Shown here: positions 45,178 through 58,440 of the stretch, in pieces
How the letters are laid out: every line of letters starts with the position of its first letter
How positions within the stretch are numbered: the stretch's first letter is position 1
Assembly: GCF_019112545.1 (NCBI RefSeq)
Contig: NW_025064955.1
Span: forward strand, 53,792-117,791
Direction: 5' to 3'
Source of the DNA: Guyanagaster necrorhizus
Taxonomy: Eukaryota > Basidiomycota > Agaricomycetes > Agaricales > Physalacriaceae
Length of the DNA: 64,000 bases
Position numbers and translations under genes: made by a program
The notes under the pieces: generated by a model
The model's database searches: none
Told to the model about the DNA's origin: nothing
The model's input: only the letters and a program-made list of their open reading frames with translations

Positions 45178-48093
45178 GATGATTACCTTGAAAAGGGGAT
45201 TCCGTATTCATCTGCCTATCACGCGCTCGCCGAGTCATTTCTTTCGTACTGAATCTGGAAACGAGCGATTAAGGTTTGAATTACTCTGGTTCTGTTCACG
45301 GAATTTTCTTCCTACTCACCATCTCTCAAAAATGACTTGCTGCAACTTGTTTTGGTTCGACTATATTGAAATCGCCAACGAAGAGAAGTTCGGCGGTTGG
45401 AACTAACCAAATTTCCGGGTGCTGGGAAAGAGAAATAGTTTAAGTCTATTCATGAGTGGTGACGTATGTTTGTGGAAGTGACGAGCCGGAATTTCACATC
45501 ACTTGATGATTACCATGGTGCTATTACGAACAGAACCGGCTGTTCGACCACATGCTAAACTTCTGAATCACTATGACGTTAATTTGCATAAGCAAAGAGA
45601 CTTCCAGAGGGCAGGATTTCCCATGACGATGAGCATAAGCAAGCTACCATCTAGTCACAGGTGAATTTCTCCAGAAAAACGTCAACAGGACCCCAGGACA
45701 CACGGGCGGAGGAGCTCGGGAGTCAGTTACGGCGACGTATGGGGTCGCTTACCTGAATATAAATCGTCTTTGCAGTGCTAGTCCTGGGATCAGGTTAACA
45801 CTTTGAGGTACTCACCGGAAGGATCACAAAGTCATGGTGCCCCGAGATAGTATTCTGCCTAGCGGAAATTTAAATTACCAAGTGTCGCACCACGCAAGAG
45901 TTCACCTGATCAGCCTTGTGTTCCTACTCCTTATCTACGTACCCAATCAAAGTGACGCTGCACGACTTTATAAGTTCGTGTTCATGCGAAGCGTCGCATT
46001 GAAACACAGGAACAGACGGAGATAACAGAATATTGATGCAGGGAAGCCGCGAACACAGAAAAGTCCTACGCTGAATCGAAACGCGTGTCAGAATAAAAAC
46101 TCGGAGATGACGGAATCATCAGTTTTGAGACTAGCTTTCCGGTGGGACGGTTGCCGAGGAGCTGACGGGAAAGGTCTTTCAACTGGTTAGGCTGGTCTAT
46201 ACCCGCTTTGACAGAAATTCATGTTGTTCGGCGATGGGGGACTGAATCATTCAAGGAATTTTTGAAAAGCTATCATTGGAAGATATTCTGGTTCTGTCCA
46301 TGAACAAGGACCTACTTGCTCGTCTATTCTCGTAATTACTACCTCCGGTACAGTTAACCGAATCTTGTGCCTCATCCAAGCTATTTTGATTTCAATTTCA
46401 TATACGGCTCGACTCGGATGTACCATTTGAACCGAGCTGCAAACTGCTCACCGGCCTCGTGAGGTCTTGGAACCAATCCAGCTTGATCTAGCAATCCATC
46501 TTTTTCGTTAACCCATTTAGGCATCAGCACGAAGACATTTCGAAAATATGCTTCCCGATATATGGTCGGTCGAAAATACTGGGCGCCACTGGAACTGATA
46601 AAAGGTAGGCATGTTGGGAACGGCTTTCCCCCAGCCTGGCTCTCCAACTCGCATCTCGCTATCGTCCTCGCACTCGTCTATTATGTGCAATTCGTTGTCA
46701 CCCTCCGTCATGGTCTTCCTGCATTTCAGACACGAAGCTTCGTATACGAGCCCCCCTTCGAGTACTTCAGTACCGATGAATAACGGTCGCGGAGCCAGCG
46801 AGCCCCAGTGTTGTCACTGTGGGTGGAGGGGCGCTCATGCACCCGGTTGCCCCTTCGGATGACGGAATAGAATCAGGATTCCGTGTACCTCACCGTTCAC
46901 TTACATCTTTCCGCCGCTTACTACCCACTCTGTCATCAGAACCCTGACCCCACACCATACGTTTTTTTTTTCAACTGTTGCCTTGAATAGTTCATCGTGG
47001 TCATTATTACCCTCTTGTGTCTATGTTGCCGCTTTCCTTACCTATCGTATATTTATTCCACATATCACAAACTCGTCCTTTACGTGCATAACTGGAGCTG
47101 GCTTCTTGAACCAATGATTTTCAGCATTTGAATCTACGATAAGATGAGAGTAGATTTCTGCACCCGTTCCATCCATGGGATCTATGTTCCGAAAACCGTC
47201 CCTGCATATGACAGAAGACATGACGCGTTCGAAGAAACCTTCGTTCGTGAAAGCACGACGGCAGCAGATGCCGTAAATAATCATCGCGCCTTTCATTCAA
47301 TTTATTGCCTTGATGGAGGATCTATATATCTCCGAATGAATGCTATGAGTGAGGGAAACCCTAGATTAACATCTCTTTCTTCTCAGGCTCGACGATAGAA
47401 TTTTTATTTCCTTATCCTCGTCATTATCCTTAAAATTCCCATGATCCTAATTGTGTACTGCGCCGTACGCCACTTATCAGCCTTTCACTTCCACAATTAT
47501 ATTACCTCTCGAGTCGCATGATAACACTGAATACCGTGCCCGTGATCTTGGCTCCCTTCGAACGACATTTCCGAGGAGTTATTACGATCTCCGCAATTCA
47601 GATTACCAAGGTCTCACTAACGCGAAACAGTACCGTGGGGGTGGGATAACTGGGATTGTGTTTGGGTGATGAGGTGTTTCATTGCCGATAAATACATAAT
47701 CGCGCATGGGAAGATGTGCATGTACTTGTAGCCTACAAATATGAACACTTACGCCCTGAAACAAATCCGCACCATTGGTAGAGTGACTTGATTTGAAAGA
47801 CGATCCATACCTTGTTATCTGAAGTCTGTCATTCAATTTAATTTTGTAGCCAATGTCTTCTTTTAACAGGCCCGGATAAACCGGACAGGCATTTTTGACG
47901 CTTGGGTTCTTCACTGCTCCACAGGTCTCCTCCAAACACGCGTAGGCACTTTCGTTTCAAATTACCTCACAAGGCCGGTCCTGGGCGGCAATATTAATTG
48001 CCATCATGATCAAAGGCGCCCTGTGTTTTAACCCTTGCTCAGAAACGCATGCGACCATAATTTTCCCAAAAAGTAATGTCCTCTGATATACGG
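45178..48093. other. No confident gene; scattered coding-like fragments
   Basis: Normal CG content. The minus strand at about 46770-46381 has overlapping frames including a CLKCRKTMTEGDNELHI segment with a zinc-binding-like CxxC. The minus strand at about 47950-47816 has a frame (CLEETCGAVKNPSVKNACPV) ending at a GTATGG donor. Neither could be assembled into a gene. They could be exons of one or more unrecognised genes. Confidence 0.35.
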
Positions 48094-50421
48094 TTACAGC
48101 ATGACATCAATATTAGAGCGTCGAGTACGAACGGCCTTTCCACTATCATCTGTCATACGCAGCCTATCGACTCCTTCGAACAGATGTTTGAGGTGGTTCA
48201 CATGTTCGCTTAGATGATCAAAAAGATGTCGATACCGAGAGATGTAATCCTTGGCTTCCTTCATGAAATCCCCCTTATAGATATCCTCGATGATATCGGC
48301 AAATGACCTAACCAGTGATGAGGCATCCCAAGTGATCCTCCCCGTATCTTGCATCGTTGCGTACACGCCTCTGTGTTGGGTCATCTGACCTCTTTGTTGA
48401 AGGATAATTTCGCCGTTACCCACGGTAAGGGATATCATAAGAAACGCCAGAATCTGACGGTAAAGATCTTCAGTCGCTTGGGTTTCTATCCATGGTTTGG
48501 GAGGTCGTTGAAGGAGGTATTCGAAGATCACAGGGAGGAGCGATAGATTAAAGAGGTTCGGAAGATAGTGATGAGGCATATGCGGCGAATTATTCAAGTA
48601 GGCCACCATCATGGATAGTGCGTTGGCTACCTGCTGTCGTCCGTCGCTCTTTGCGAATAGTTCGTTTACATGTTCAGGACCCCCCAGTCTCAGCAGCTCG
48701 ATGTCAATGAGAGTGATTATCCGGAATATCGCAGTAGCGATGCGAGGTCGGCAGGTATTGAGTTTATTGAGTTTCTTACAGTGATTCTGTGGCCGACGAC
48801 AGCCATGACAATAGGAAAGGCCGCAGAGATCACAGTAGCATGTGAGACTTTCATGGATGGACAGCATAGTCATTTGGACGCTTTACTGAAAATTGTGTAC
48901 CTGAGATAAAGGTCAGAAATGGATTGACGAGAGACTTAACGGACCTACAGACATGGCGCCGCAGCTGAAGCACAAGCATTGGTCAGAGAATATAGGTCGC
49001 GTCGTCTTCCTGAACAACTGAAGAGACATGCATGGTTCGATGTCAGCGAGGAGATCGCTCACCCAGAAATAGCAGTTCGACGTGGAGGGATGTTTGGGAG
49101 GAACATGTGATGGGGAAATGGCCAAGCGCGCGAATAAGCTGGGAGTGCTATCTTCAGACTTTTGAGAATTCGCGCTGGATTGTATGCTTGCCGGCTCTGT
49201 ATCAGCTTCCCCTTGAACTAACGCATTCGATGTCGTCGAGTCGGGGTCGGGGACGCAGGTCATATGAGCACTTCGCATAGAAAAAGCGCGTTTATGGCTC
49301 CGTTTCTGTCGGGAAGGGGCTTTCCTTGTCGTTTGACGCACTTCTGGAAATGGAACATCGTCCATCTCAAGGGCAGTAAAGCGAGCTGCGAAGTTATCAG
49401 GACGAGAAGAAGAGCAAAATGCCACTATGCGGTCTGGCTGGGAGAATGGTTGATGCTCATCTTCTCCTTGCACAGGTATGATGATGGGGTGTCTGCCTCC
49501 AATTTCCTTTATCGGGATCGTATGAATGTGAATGTCTCGATGTGAAAACCGATGTTGGTTCTGGGAAATGGAAGCCTTATCCATTATTTCGGGCAAGGGG
49601 GCATTTTCAGTACCAACAGTTTCAGGAGCAGGATTCGATATAGGCCTTAGAAAATATCCTTTACACGGAGGGGTACCCCGTGGAACGGAGGATATATGCC
49701 CAGGTTCGGAGTCGTGCAAAGGATTCTTCTCCCTATCAGATGAGAGCTCAGCCACTTCCTCAGAACAGATCGAAGGTGACACAGGCGGCAGCGGAAAAGG
49801 ACTAATATCAATATCCGTGACAGTTGAACCTGAATCACTGGGAACAGGAATCCTTGGTTCCGGAAAGATAAATTGGGAAGACACAGTAGTAGCATCGAGG
49901 CCCAAAATGACAGAAGTCGGAGGAGAAAGGAATGGATGATGTCGTGGAAGAGATCCGGTACCATCAGTTGTTATGTTAGATATGGAAGAGGCATAACTGG
50001 GCAGATCGAACGACGGGATCGTGGGTGATTCCCCGGAGAAACTACGAAGGAACTCCTCCTCTTGGACTTTCCGCATCTCCTTCAACGTCTTTTCCTGCCC
50101 CAGAGACATCTTGATAGCTCGTTCGGTGTCCAACATCAGCTTCACATCCTGATCTACGTCATTCGATGCCTCGATGGCTTTCTGAAGCTCCAGCTCCTCT
50201 TGTTTGAGTGTATCCTCCGTATCTGACCTAGACGCAGCTAGGGCCGCTTGAAATCCTATGTCTTCCTCCTCCTCCTCGTCCACATCCTCTTCATCGCTCA
50301 TTAGAGAAGTTTCCGTAGAAACAGTCAGGTTCTGACTAGTATCATGATCTCTGAGGTGCTCTCCATCCTGATCGGCTTCATCAAACCGCTCCAACGCATG
50401 CAGAAGAGCCGTCTTGGCCAT
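48094..50421 (-). CDS. Ubiquitin-interacting-motif protein with Cys-rich and helical regions
   Basis: ATG at 50421. The N-terminal part (to about 48950) has an acidic run and three UIM-like helices: about residues 51-65 (IGFQAALAAS), 75-90 (ELELQKAIEAS) and 98-110 (TERAIKMSLGQ). UIMs bind ubiquitin. A long Ser/Pro-rich disordered region follows, then CLCFSCG. After an intron of unresolved boundaries around 48.85-48.95 kb, a frame ending at 48094 adds CDLCGLSYCHGC and an all-helical region. The Cys pattern could form a zinc site. The helical part recalls the region preceding the E2 domain in some fungal UBC-fold proteins, but no UBC domain is seen; that link is inference. The two frames may be separate genes. 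Confidence 0.6.
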
Positions 50422-51824
50422 CTGCTATCCAAAAAAATCCAGATCGGTCAAATCGCAAAGCTATAAATGGAGGACTTTCACAACCGGTTCCGACAAGGGT
50501 GGGCGATAGAAAAGAGTGCTTGAATGATCCTAGTGGGTCCCGGTACGTACGCGAGGCAGGTAAGCGCGCGCTATGAGAATTGATCAGGAATGCCTAGATT
50601 TTGAAGGAGATGATGATCACATACCGTAAACATGGCCCACCGTTCCGAAAACGAAGTAAATTGACCGGCTCAATGAGGAGCAGGTAAAGCAAAGTCCCGT
50701 TAAGTATGGGAGACATACACAATCGATGTAGGTCGCGCTTTGCCGGTACCTTGGTGCATGAATCAGCCATCAGATTTCACAAGCAGAGACTGTGGCCTTA
50801 TGGCAAAGGATGATACGGCACTCGGAGCCACATGAAGAAGCTCAGGAATGCTTGGTTAGAGAGAACCTTGGCGATAGACCAGCCGAAAGTTGGTGTATTT
50901 CATCTTCTGAATGATATAATTGAGCGGCGGAACAGAAAACCAGAATGGCACAAAGGAAGGAAGTCGGGCCGATGCGCCCAAAAATGACATTTTTTCGAGC
51001 AGTAATCACAACATAAGGGCGTTTGACACTGACAAGGAATGAGTCATGTATCAGAGAAGAATGAACAATTTGACAGCGAGGTAAAAGATAATGTAGTCAC
51101 GAAAAAAGATGTGGCTGCGAGAAGTAGAAGATCGCGAGTGTGGCGTGAGAAAGCACTTTGTTTCCGTGATCACCCTCGCCCATGCTAACACGGACGGGCC
51201 TTTTTTCTGTCCTTCCTCATTCATGTATTACACAGATATTCCTTTTTATCCCCCCCAGAAGATCTCCACGACGCCGACATGTCGAAAATCTCCCCGCGGG
51301 AAACAATATTTCTACCATCCCCAAGGCCGGTACGCATACCGAAAAGATACACCCCAGAAAGCACTTCAATGTACTTTTTTCACCGGAACTGTTCCAGTCA
51401 GCGAACGTGGTGGTAAATTCTCGTTGTTGAAAATCGCTTGTGGCGAGGGGCGATAACCAAGCTCTGCTATCGCCTCCCTGGGACTAGACCATGCATCTAG
51501 TATTCTCATAACATGCAGCGTCCCACGAAAGTTCGCTGTCCAGGAGCTGGAGGAATGCATTCCTGGCTGTATGGGATTCTCTTGGTTACCACGCCGCCAA
51601 AACTCAGTTCGAGATCTGTTTTCTGGAAACGTCTACAGCATTCAATATGTGTTCGCTGTCAGTTATCACACTGAACTGTTAATTACGATGCCATGGAGGT
51701 CCGAAATATCCTTCATAAAAACCGGAAGTTCAAAGATCCTTGTACCACTACGACGAAAACAGTTTCTTCCCGGGCCGGTATCGGACGGAAGAAAAGGATG
51801 CTGTAGGGCCGTTGAAGTGCTTCG
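50422..51824. other. No confident gene
   Basis: Intergenic sequence with short frames on both strands and no domain or splice chain. A GCCGGTACCTTGG motif near 50742 is shared with 41299-41311. Confidence 0.4.
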
Positions 51825-52146
51825 ATGCATATCATCCCAGATGACTGGAGAGACGGGCGAAACATGGACGAAGGTCTCACCCGCTTTGATTCCAGCGTCA
51901 CCCGTGCCGATAAGAGAGGTAAGTCGAACATTTGCATATCTCTATCGCTGCACGATCTAATATCAATCTACTATCAATCTACTAGATCATGTATCGTGGC
52001 TCCGCCACGGAAGCTGCGACAACATTAGAGGTAATCCCGTCGCCTCGATCGCAACATCAGTAGACCGCTTGGAAGTCAAACTCGAGGTAGAACAGATTCA
52101 TCCAGAGAATCTCCCATGGGAACAACGTCCGATACTGATCCATTGA
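51825..52146 (+). CDS. Possible small spliced gene, 84 residues
   Basis: Two exons, 51825-51918 and 51986-52146, are joined by a 67-nt intron with donor GTAAGT and acceptor CTACTAG. The junction keeps phase. The product begins MHIIPDDWRDGRNMDEGLTR and ends RPILIH. It has a charged, globular composition. No family was recognised. It may be the 3' part of a longer gene, because the frame before the ATG meets a stop only four codons upstream and an acceptor site could lie between. Confidence 0.4.
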
Positions 52147-52588
52147 GCGTATATCACGTTAGATGCCCTGAAAATACTGCTCGTCTCCTTGCCAACACTC
52201 ACCCTTTCACATGCTGATAATGATACTGAAAGGTTCAGTTTGATCTCCATGAATCTAACTCGATCCATGTCTCCGTCGGGGACGTCTAAACCTACGCCAG
52301 GAGATCCACATTCCGCACCGGCGTCGGCCCATCAGCCATCGATATCTCATCGCCCCGAAATGCCAGTTTAACGCGGTTATAATACGCGCCTTCGAATGAG
52401 GGCCAAAAACGGAGGCTCAGATGACATTGGCGCGCAGAGCCGATTTGGCTCATACGAAAACGCACTAATGACACTCTTGGCGATACAGTACTACATGGCA
52501 CAGCGTTTTGATAAAACATAACGTTCGACTGAATACATAGGTTCATGAAGAAAGATAACTGCGATGCCATCATTCATTCTCTGTTCCC
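52147..52588. other. Intergenic, no gene seen
   Basis: 3' flank of the 2OG oxygenase gene. A minus-strand frame (52573-52292) has no domain and no splice support. Confidence 0.4.
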
Positions 52589-53861
52589 CTACTCGCCTTC
52601 CACGTTTCGGGACCCTTCACCGTTTGCGTGAGTAACATTTAAACACACGAAAATAATAGATCCCACCACTCTGTTATTCACTCGCTGATACTTGACTCGT
52701 CGTGCAAACCACTCCTTCGCCGTCGATCCGGACTCAAAGTTTTTCTCCGGAGTATCGCGTACTGCCTCGGCAATGAGAGGGCTGTCTTCCACTAACGCAC
52801 GAAGGACGATTGAGTTTCCTGGTCTGGTGAAGAAGACGAGAGACCATCTCTCAAGATGGGACTGAGGACCTGGAGGAGGACTGCGGAGGAGTCGGGTGAG
52901 AATTGGTCCTTGGGAGGGGGTTGGGGGCGCTTACATTACTCGATGTAAATTCGAACGCAGGATACCTCCACTGAATAACGATAGCGCGTCGCCAACGTTA
53001 CAGATCGCATGTCTCGAGATTGGCTTTGGATGTCTGAGCGAGCGAACAGGGATCTAGAAAAAAGACGAGGTATTCACCTTCACATATTGCCACTCGGTAT
53101 ACCCTGGCGGCATGACCTGCAGACCTCCGAGTCTGTTATGCAGAAAGCTGAGTGAGCCAAAGTCCGTGTGAGCACCTATCGCTATCCGGTCCGAAGCGTG
53201 ACCCGGTGCGTTCTTGGTAATCCGCGCTTCGCTTCCGCTGTGCTCTTCCTTATTGTGAAGCCGCATCAGCGTCCCTTTCGGTAGCCCGAGCTTGTCGTTG
53301 AAGATATCCAGGATCGTATCGTTCACTTCGACAGACTTGGCGACGAATGGGGTGATAGTAGATTCCATCCTCGTGTTTACGGTTGACGGGTAGGTGCGGT
53401 GGATGATATTGGGGTAGGCAAGCGCATCGTCTTTGGAGACGTTGATGAATTCGATGGTGTCGTGCTTCCCTGATGCGTCTACAGCATTACTTCCCGCGGC
53501 TTTGTATCTGATTGGGAGAAATAAAGCACAAGAGAGATGTACCAGGAAAGATAACGAACCCGAAGGATCTCCCGTCGTCGCCCTGTTCATATTTCATCTT
53601 TTCCTCCAGAGGCAGTCTCATCGTCCCCTCTCCCATTTCGAACATACGGCTGGCTTCATCTTCGGCGCCGTGGTTTTTCAGGCTATGCTTATCAATGATA
53701 TATAACCGGCTGCTCGGGGGGACGTACTACCAAAAACCGAGCTTTCGAGCGGCTTCCCAGAGCCTCTCTTTCTCGGTTTCGTCGCCCTGCTTGAGGAGTT
53801 GGTAGTCGAGGATGAGGAGAGGATGGGTCGGGACATCGTCTGGGAACGGGGGAGATAGCAT
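52589..53861 (-). CDS. 2OG-Fe(II) oxygenase, isopenicillin-N-synthase-like
   Basis: A non-haem iron dioxygenase that uses 2-oxoglutarate; the substrate is unknown. Five exons: 53731-53861, 53560-53682, 53078-53507, 52935-53023 and 52589-52880, giving 354 residues, normal for the family. All junction phases agree. The N-terminal domain has THPLLILDYQLL and GFCLKNHGAEDEA. The catalytic jelly roll has the iron ligands H198-x-D200 (GAHTDFGSLSFL) and H255 (LHRVIPPPG), and the 2OG-binding R269-x-S271 (ERWSLVFF). Intron 3 could also end 24 nt after its donor (TTTCTAG). The 54-nt version ending CCAAAG is chosen because it gives the conserved YVKPxxxHAICNVGDA block. The start at 53861 is the ATG nearest the family N-terminus. 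The gene looks intact. Confidence 0.9.
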
Positions 53862-55550
53862 GGGTGGATGGGAGAAGACGAAAGTCGTGAGTGCCTTAAA
53901 TGACGTCGTAGGTGCTCCTTTCCCATGATGTAGTTGATCACAAGCCTCATCCAAAATTGAATAAACCAAGCCCAGGAGCTGAAACTGCCTTGAACGGGGT
54001 GAATGGTCGTGGTATCGTTCAAAAGGCCACTAACAGCTAATTTCTTTGAGGTGGCATGGAGCTCGTGGACCGTCGAAGGCGAAGCATGGCTGTAAAAGGT
54101 CCGGCTGGAGAGATGGGCGCAATGAAGGGTCTCACATATGATCCCGGCTACTAAATTGGTGAGCTCCACTGCAAATTGTACACGACGAAAGAAAGACGAG
54201 ATGCTATTTGGTTAGTATTTGATACTTGGCTCATTCTGAGGAGACACAGGAGGGAAATCCCATCGAAGAAGGTATCCAAATTCGGTCCGTTATGTATATG
54301 ATGGAGATTGAACGTTCTGAACAACCGAATACATACTCCCCTTTTTCCACTCATCGTTCTAGCTTTCATCCCTTCGAATTGCTTGTTGCCTTCTTTTATT
54401 TTTCAACCACTGATGGGATTTCAAATTCCAGTATTATTTCATTTCCCAGGCCACACCGGCTCTCGGCTATCTTTCTCCCTCTCGGGATGACCGATAATCT
54501 GTACGTATCGTGAATCTTGCGAGAATCTATGCTGGTCGCTTTCCCTTCCACTCTGTCTGCTGCTGGAACGAACTCTGACCATTGTCTTGTCGTTTCTGCG
54601 ATGTTTCTGCCCCTGCCCTTGTTTTTTCTGGGGATATGTGACCCACTTTGTACATTTCTGGTGTCGTTGCTTGTCACTCAATAAATCAGTGATGGTGTGA
54701 AGAGTACATAGGTGCATCGACATATCGTGTCCTTGTGTTGGCTTCCTAATCTTCTCAACATCGAATTCCATGTAGGCTCATCGTTGACTAGTTCAATGTG
54801 CATAGTAATATGAAGACACAGTGTGAGTGCCGGGTTTCTTCTTCTTATGAGCCATCTGGGGTCAAGCTCATACTCGAAGGATTTTTCAGACGCAATCTGA
54901 ATGATGGTACACGAAAGGTACATGGAAGCGACTTTGTGATTTGGAAGGACGGTGACGCTGATAGAGAACTGATTGATTTTCCTGCACGTCGCCTTTGGTT
55001 TCGGGAGTCGGGTCCGATGCTTGTTTTCCTGAATGGCAACGTTGCCCTGAGGTATGGTCTAGCTCGACTAAAATGCTGAGAGTTGACCAGTATTTTTCAG
55101 GTTTCCTCTTCACCTTCGAGTGTTGCAGAAGTCGCTACCTAGATCCGTAATTGGCCGATGTTTGGAACTGATCGTGATATGTGGGCAGGGTCAGAACGAG
55201 TGAAAATGTCCACCGTATGAGATATTTCGTGCGAATTCTGTCCTCCCGCAGACGACTTGTTGCTACCATGCCAATTCAAAAGCTAAATCTTCTTTGGCGG
55301 CCGGACTTTGCAGTAGCTCAAGCTCGGGCTTCGTGAAAGTTTTCTTTGGATGCGGTGCACAATGTTTCTGATGCGCAGACTCTGAAGATTATTGACACTT
55401 GAAGTGACATATTCTCTCCATTTTGTACGGTAAACCTTCGTTTTAGGAGGAAAGTACGCTGAAGCAACCAGATAGACTAAAAAGGATAATACGATTCCAT
55501 AAAAGGAATGTGAATCTTGACGGAGCTTCTTTCAGAGGTTATAAAAAAGG
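53862..55550. other. Intergenic between divergent oxygenase and PUF genes
   Basis: Shared upstream region of two divergently transcribed genes. Short frames exist (plus strand 54798-55079; minus strand 54771-54439, very hydrophilic), but no domain or splicing supports them. Confidence 0.4.
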
Positions 55551-58440
55551 ATGTCCGCGACGTCTCTTGACTTCTTACCACCACCATCTACCTCTCCCCT
55601 CCGTATGCCCACCGCCGACAGTGCACAGACCTTTCTCGCCGTTCATGACCTCAGTGCACCGCCACACAATGGTGCTCGTCCTCGACAACCGTCTGGACCG
55701 CCTCCCATGTCGATATGGGCGCCCCAGCCTCAACCGTCAGAGTCGACGTGGCCAAAGACCTTAGATTCATTCTCCAGGGTTGTTGAGAAGGATAATCATC
55801 AGCAGCCATTGGGTTCGAAGCAGGTTTCCTCCCAGATCAGGTCTCCTCCAAGTGCCTGGTCGACAGCGACGACGAAAGAACTTGGTGCTATTGGTGATGG
55901 GCGCAAAAAGAATAGCCCCTCGAGTGACTTCGACGACGCAGTAAGTCTTTCCCCCCATATTTCGTGTCTCAATTCTGATTACTTGACTATATGCAGCACG
56001 TCGAACAGCTGCTTCGTACGCTGGATCTCAATTCTCCCGACCCTTTCGCCCATCAAAAGCCGACCCTGAATCTCAGCTCCGAGACCACTCCTGGATCCCC
56101 ATATTTTTCGCCTGCATCGGTTTCCTCTGCCCTACTCACTCCCACTGACCTCTCTCCTACTAGATCGTTCGACGTCAAGCAGTGTCAGTCTCCGTACGAG
56201 CTTACTACCGGTCCACGGTCTGGCTCGTATTTTCCCCCGGCGTCCTTGCTATTCGAACCCAGCTCTCCGACGAGGCTCCATCACATCTCGGACACTGGCG
56301 CATTATCCCATTCACCAACTTTCAGCTCTGCGCAGATGCCAATTACCGGACTTCCCTACCTACATGCTCCTACCCAACTGCATTCTTTACCTTACTACTT
56401 GAAATCCTACGACCATCATGCTGCCGCTGCCGTCGGTAATATCGCCCCTCAGCCTTCATACTCCATCTACCAAGCTTCTCCGATCGACCAGATTCCCTCG
56501 CATCTCTTCAATTCTCAGCAGGCTCCAGTTTCACATCGCCAGGAGACGGCGCCAAATGTCTGTATCAGTCGCGGACCCCTCAACTCCGGTGATTGGAATA
56601 TACCTCGGGCGCCTGTTCAATCTACGCAACAGAATTTCTCCGCGCATTCTGAATGGATACGTTCGGATGAAAAACCGATGGTAAACGCTCTCGGAATCAG
56701 CTCTGGAGGTGTCGGGATCGAAGAACACTCCTCTGGACTCCGTTCGTCATTTTCATATCAACAGTCGTCGTCGTCGTCGCCCCAACGCCAGTTAGCTCAC
56801 GAGGTATGCACTGGAAACTTTACTTTTCCTCGTTCTGATGCGCATATATCTATGTTCTATTAGCCGATCAACTTCCTTTCGCTCCTTCACCCTTCGTCTA
56901 CACCCCCATACCATTCGTTTGTGTCTCGGATCATCAAGGCATCAGATCAGCAAGCCTCTATTTTCTTGCAGCAGAAATTGAAAGTAGCTGATGTCAATGA
57001 GCGCGCAAAGATTGTAGACGCAATTTGTGCTCGCGGTTTTGAGATGATGGCTCACAGGTGAGTTGCTGAGCATGCCTCATAGATCCTCCATCGAATACTT
57101 TGATAGGTTCGGCAATTGGGCCGTTCAACGCTGCCTTGAGGCGGCCTCGACAGCCGATGAAAAAAGAAAGATTGTCGGTTGCATGAAGTAAGAAACCTCC
57201 CGGCTATTTGTTACCTGTCTCGCTCTCCCTAATATATTTCGTCATCGAGGGGTCGAATTGTCGAACTTGCCACCAATTGCTACGGCTGTCATGTCCTGCA
57301 AAAAGCTCTCGACTGCGAGGAAGATATTCGCCTCGCCATAGTTTCCGAATTACTTCTTGGTGATCCCGCTCAGACGCTCGTGAATAAGCATGCCAGTCAC
57401 GTTTGGAGTAAGGTACGAGATTATCCTCAATATGTCTCTTTCCTTGACAACGGCCGTAGGTCATGGAGCTCTCGTGGACTCCTCCCGCGCCACCAATATT
57501 TGCCTTGTACGTGTATACTCCGTCTCCATGCTTGATACTTAATCGCCGCCGCAGTGTCAACAAGTCGCTCAAGGGAAATTGGGCCGCGCTCGCATGTCAT
57601 GAAACTGGCTCTCTCGTTGTTCAGGTATGTCATTGTGGCCGAAACAGGTGTTATTTGTCTAACTTAGTACACTATTTCTGTAGCACGCTTTTGAAAACCT
57701 TGAAGACGCCGCTAAAGATGGCATCGTCGATGAGATCCTCAACCAGGGACCTTCCGTCTTCGGTGACGTTGCAAAGAGCCAATGGGGTTCTTACTGTATC
57801 CAACACAGTACGATTCATTTTGCACTTGGTTTATGTGGATCGCTGACGATCCTTCCAGTCTTGGAGCACGGATCCGACAAACATCGTCAACTGACCCTTG
57901 ACCACCTGGTCTCAGGTCTTCTTGAATACGCAACGAATGAACAAGGGTATAAATCTGTGACGAAAGGTTTGAAGGAAGGCGGTAAGGACACGCTTGGCAA
58001 GGTGGTAAAAAGGATGTGTGAACCAGCCAAAGGGTATGATTTCTTTCGTCTGGAGGTGCTAATGTTCATCTCGTATAGCGCTCGGCGTGCAATGATCGTC
58101 GACCTAGCTCTCTCAGTAACGGGAAGTCAGTTGATTGCCAGCGTCTTGCCCATGGTATGTCCGCTTTTCTTCTTCTCGACCCAACGTATTAATCATATAT
58201 GTGAAGGCCGACAAGGACCAGCGCGCTCTGCTTTACGACTGCATTAGAAGCCATATCGTTACCTTGCGTGGGTGCAAAACTGGCTCCAAAGTTATCTGGT
58301 TATTGTGAGTCTCCGCTTCATCTTTATGGATGTCGAACTACAGCATATCTTGTTCTCATAGTGATCGAATGGTACGCTCCTTCATAATTATCCTATCCTG
58401 ATGCTGATGCTTTCTCAAGCGCGCATACTATGGCTACTGA
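55551..58440 (+). CDS. Pumilio/PUF-family RNA-binding protein
   Basis: A sequence-specific RNA-binding post-transcriptional regulator. Thirteen exons give a 751-residue frame with every junction in phase: 55551-55940, 55997-56803, 56864-57057, 57107-57187, 57250-57412, 57460-57506, 57555-57624, 57684-57807, 57859-58033, 58079-58154, 58207-58304, 58362-58371 and 58420-58440. Residues 1-399 are Ser/Pro/Gln-rich and probably disordered. Residues about 400-751 are a PUM homology domain with repeat cores FGNWAVQRCLE, CYGCHVLQKALD, ASHVWSKVMEL, TGSLVVQHAFE, WGSYCIQHILE and the end FDRMRAYYGY. Several repeats (ASHVWSK, GYKSVTKGL) depart from the canonical base-reading triplets, so the RNA target cannot be read off safely. 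Exon 12 is only 10 nt. The gene appears intact. Confidence 0.93.

Noticed and set aside
51109..51456. Plus-strand frame of 115 codons
   Set aside because: No domain, poor composition and no splice context; overlapping frames on both strands are similar in quality.
53054..53077. 24-nt version of intron 3 in the 2OG oxygenase
   Set aside because: Too short for these introns, and it inserts ten residues before the conserved HAICNVGDA block. The 54-nt intron fits the family.
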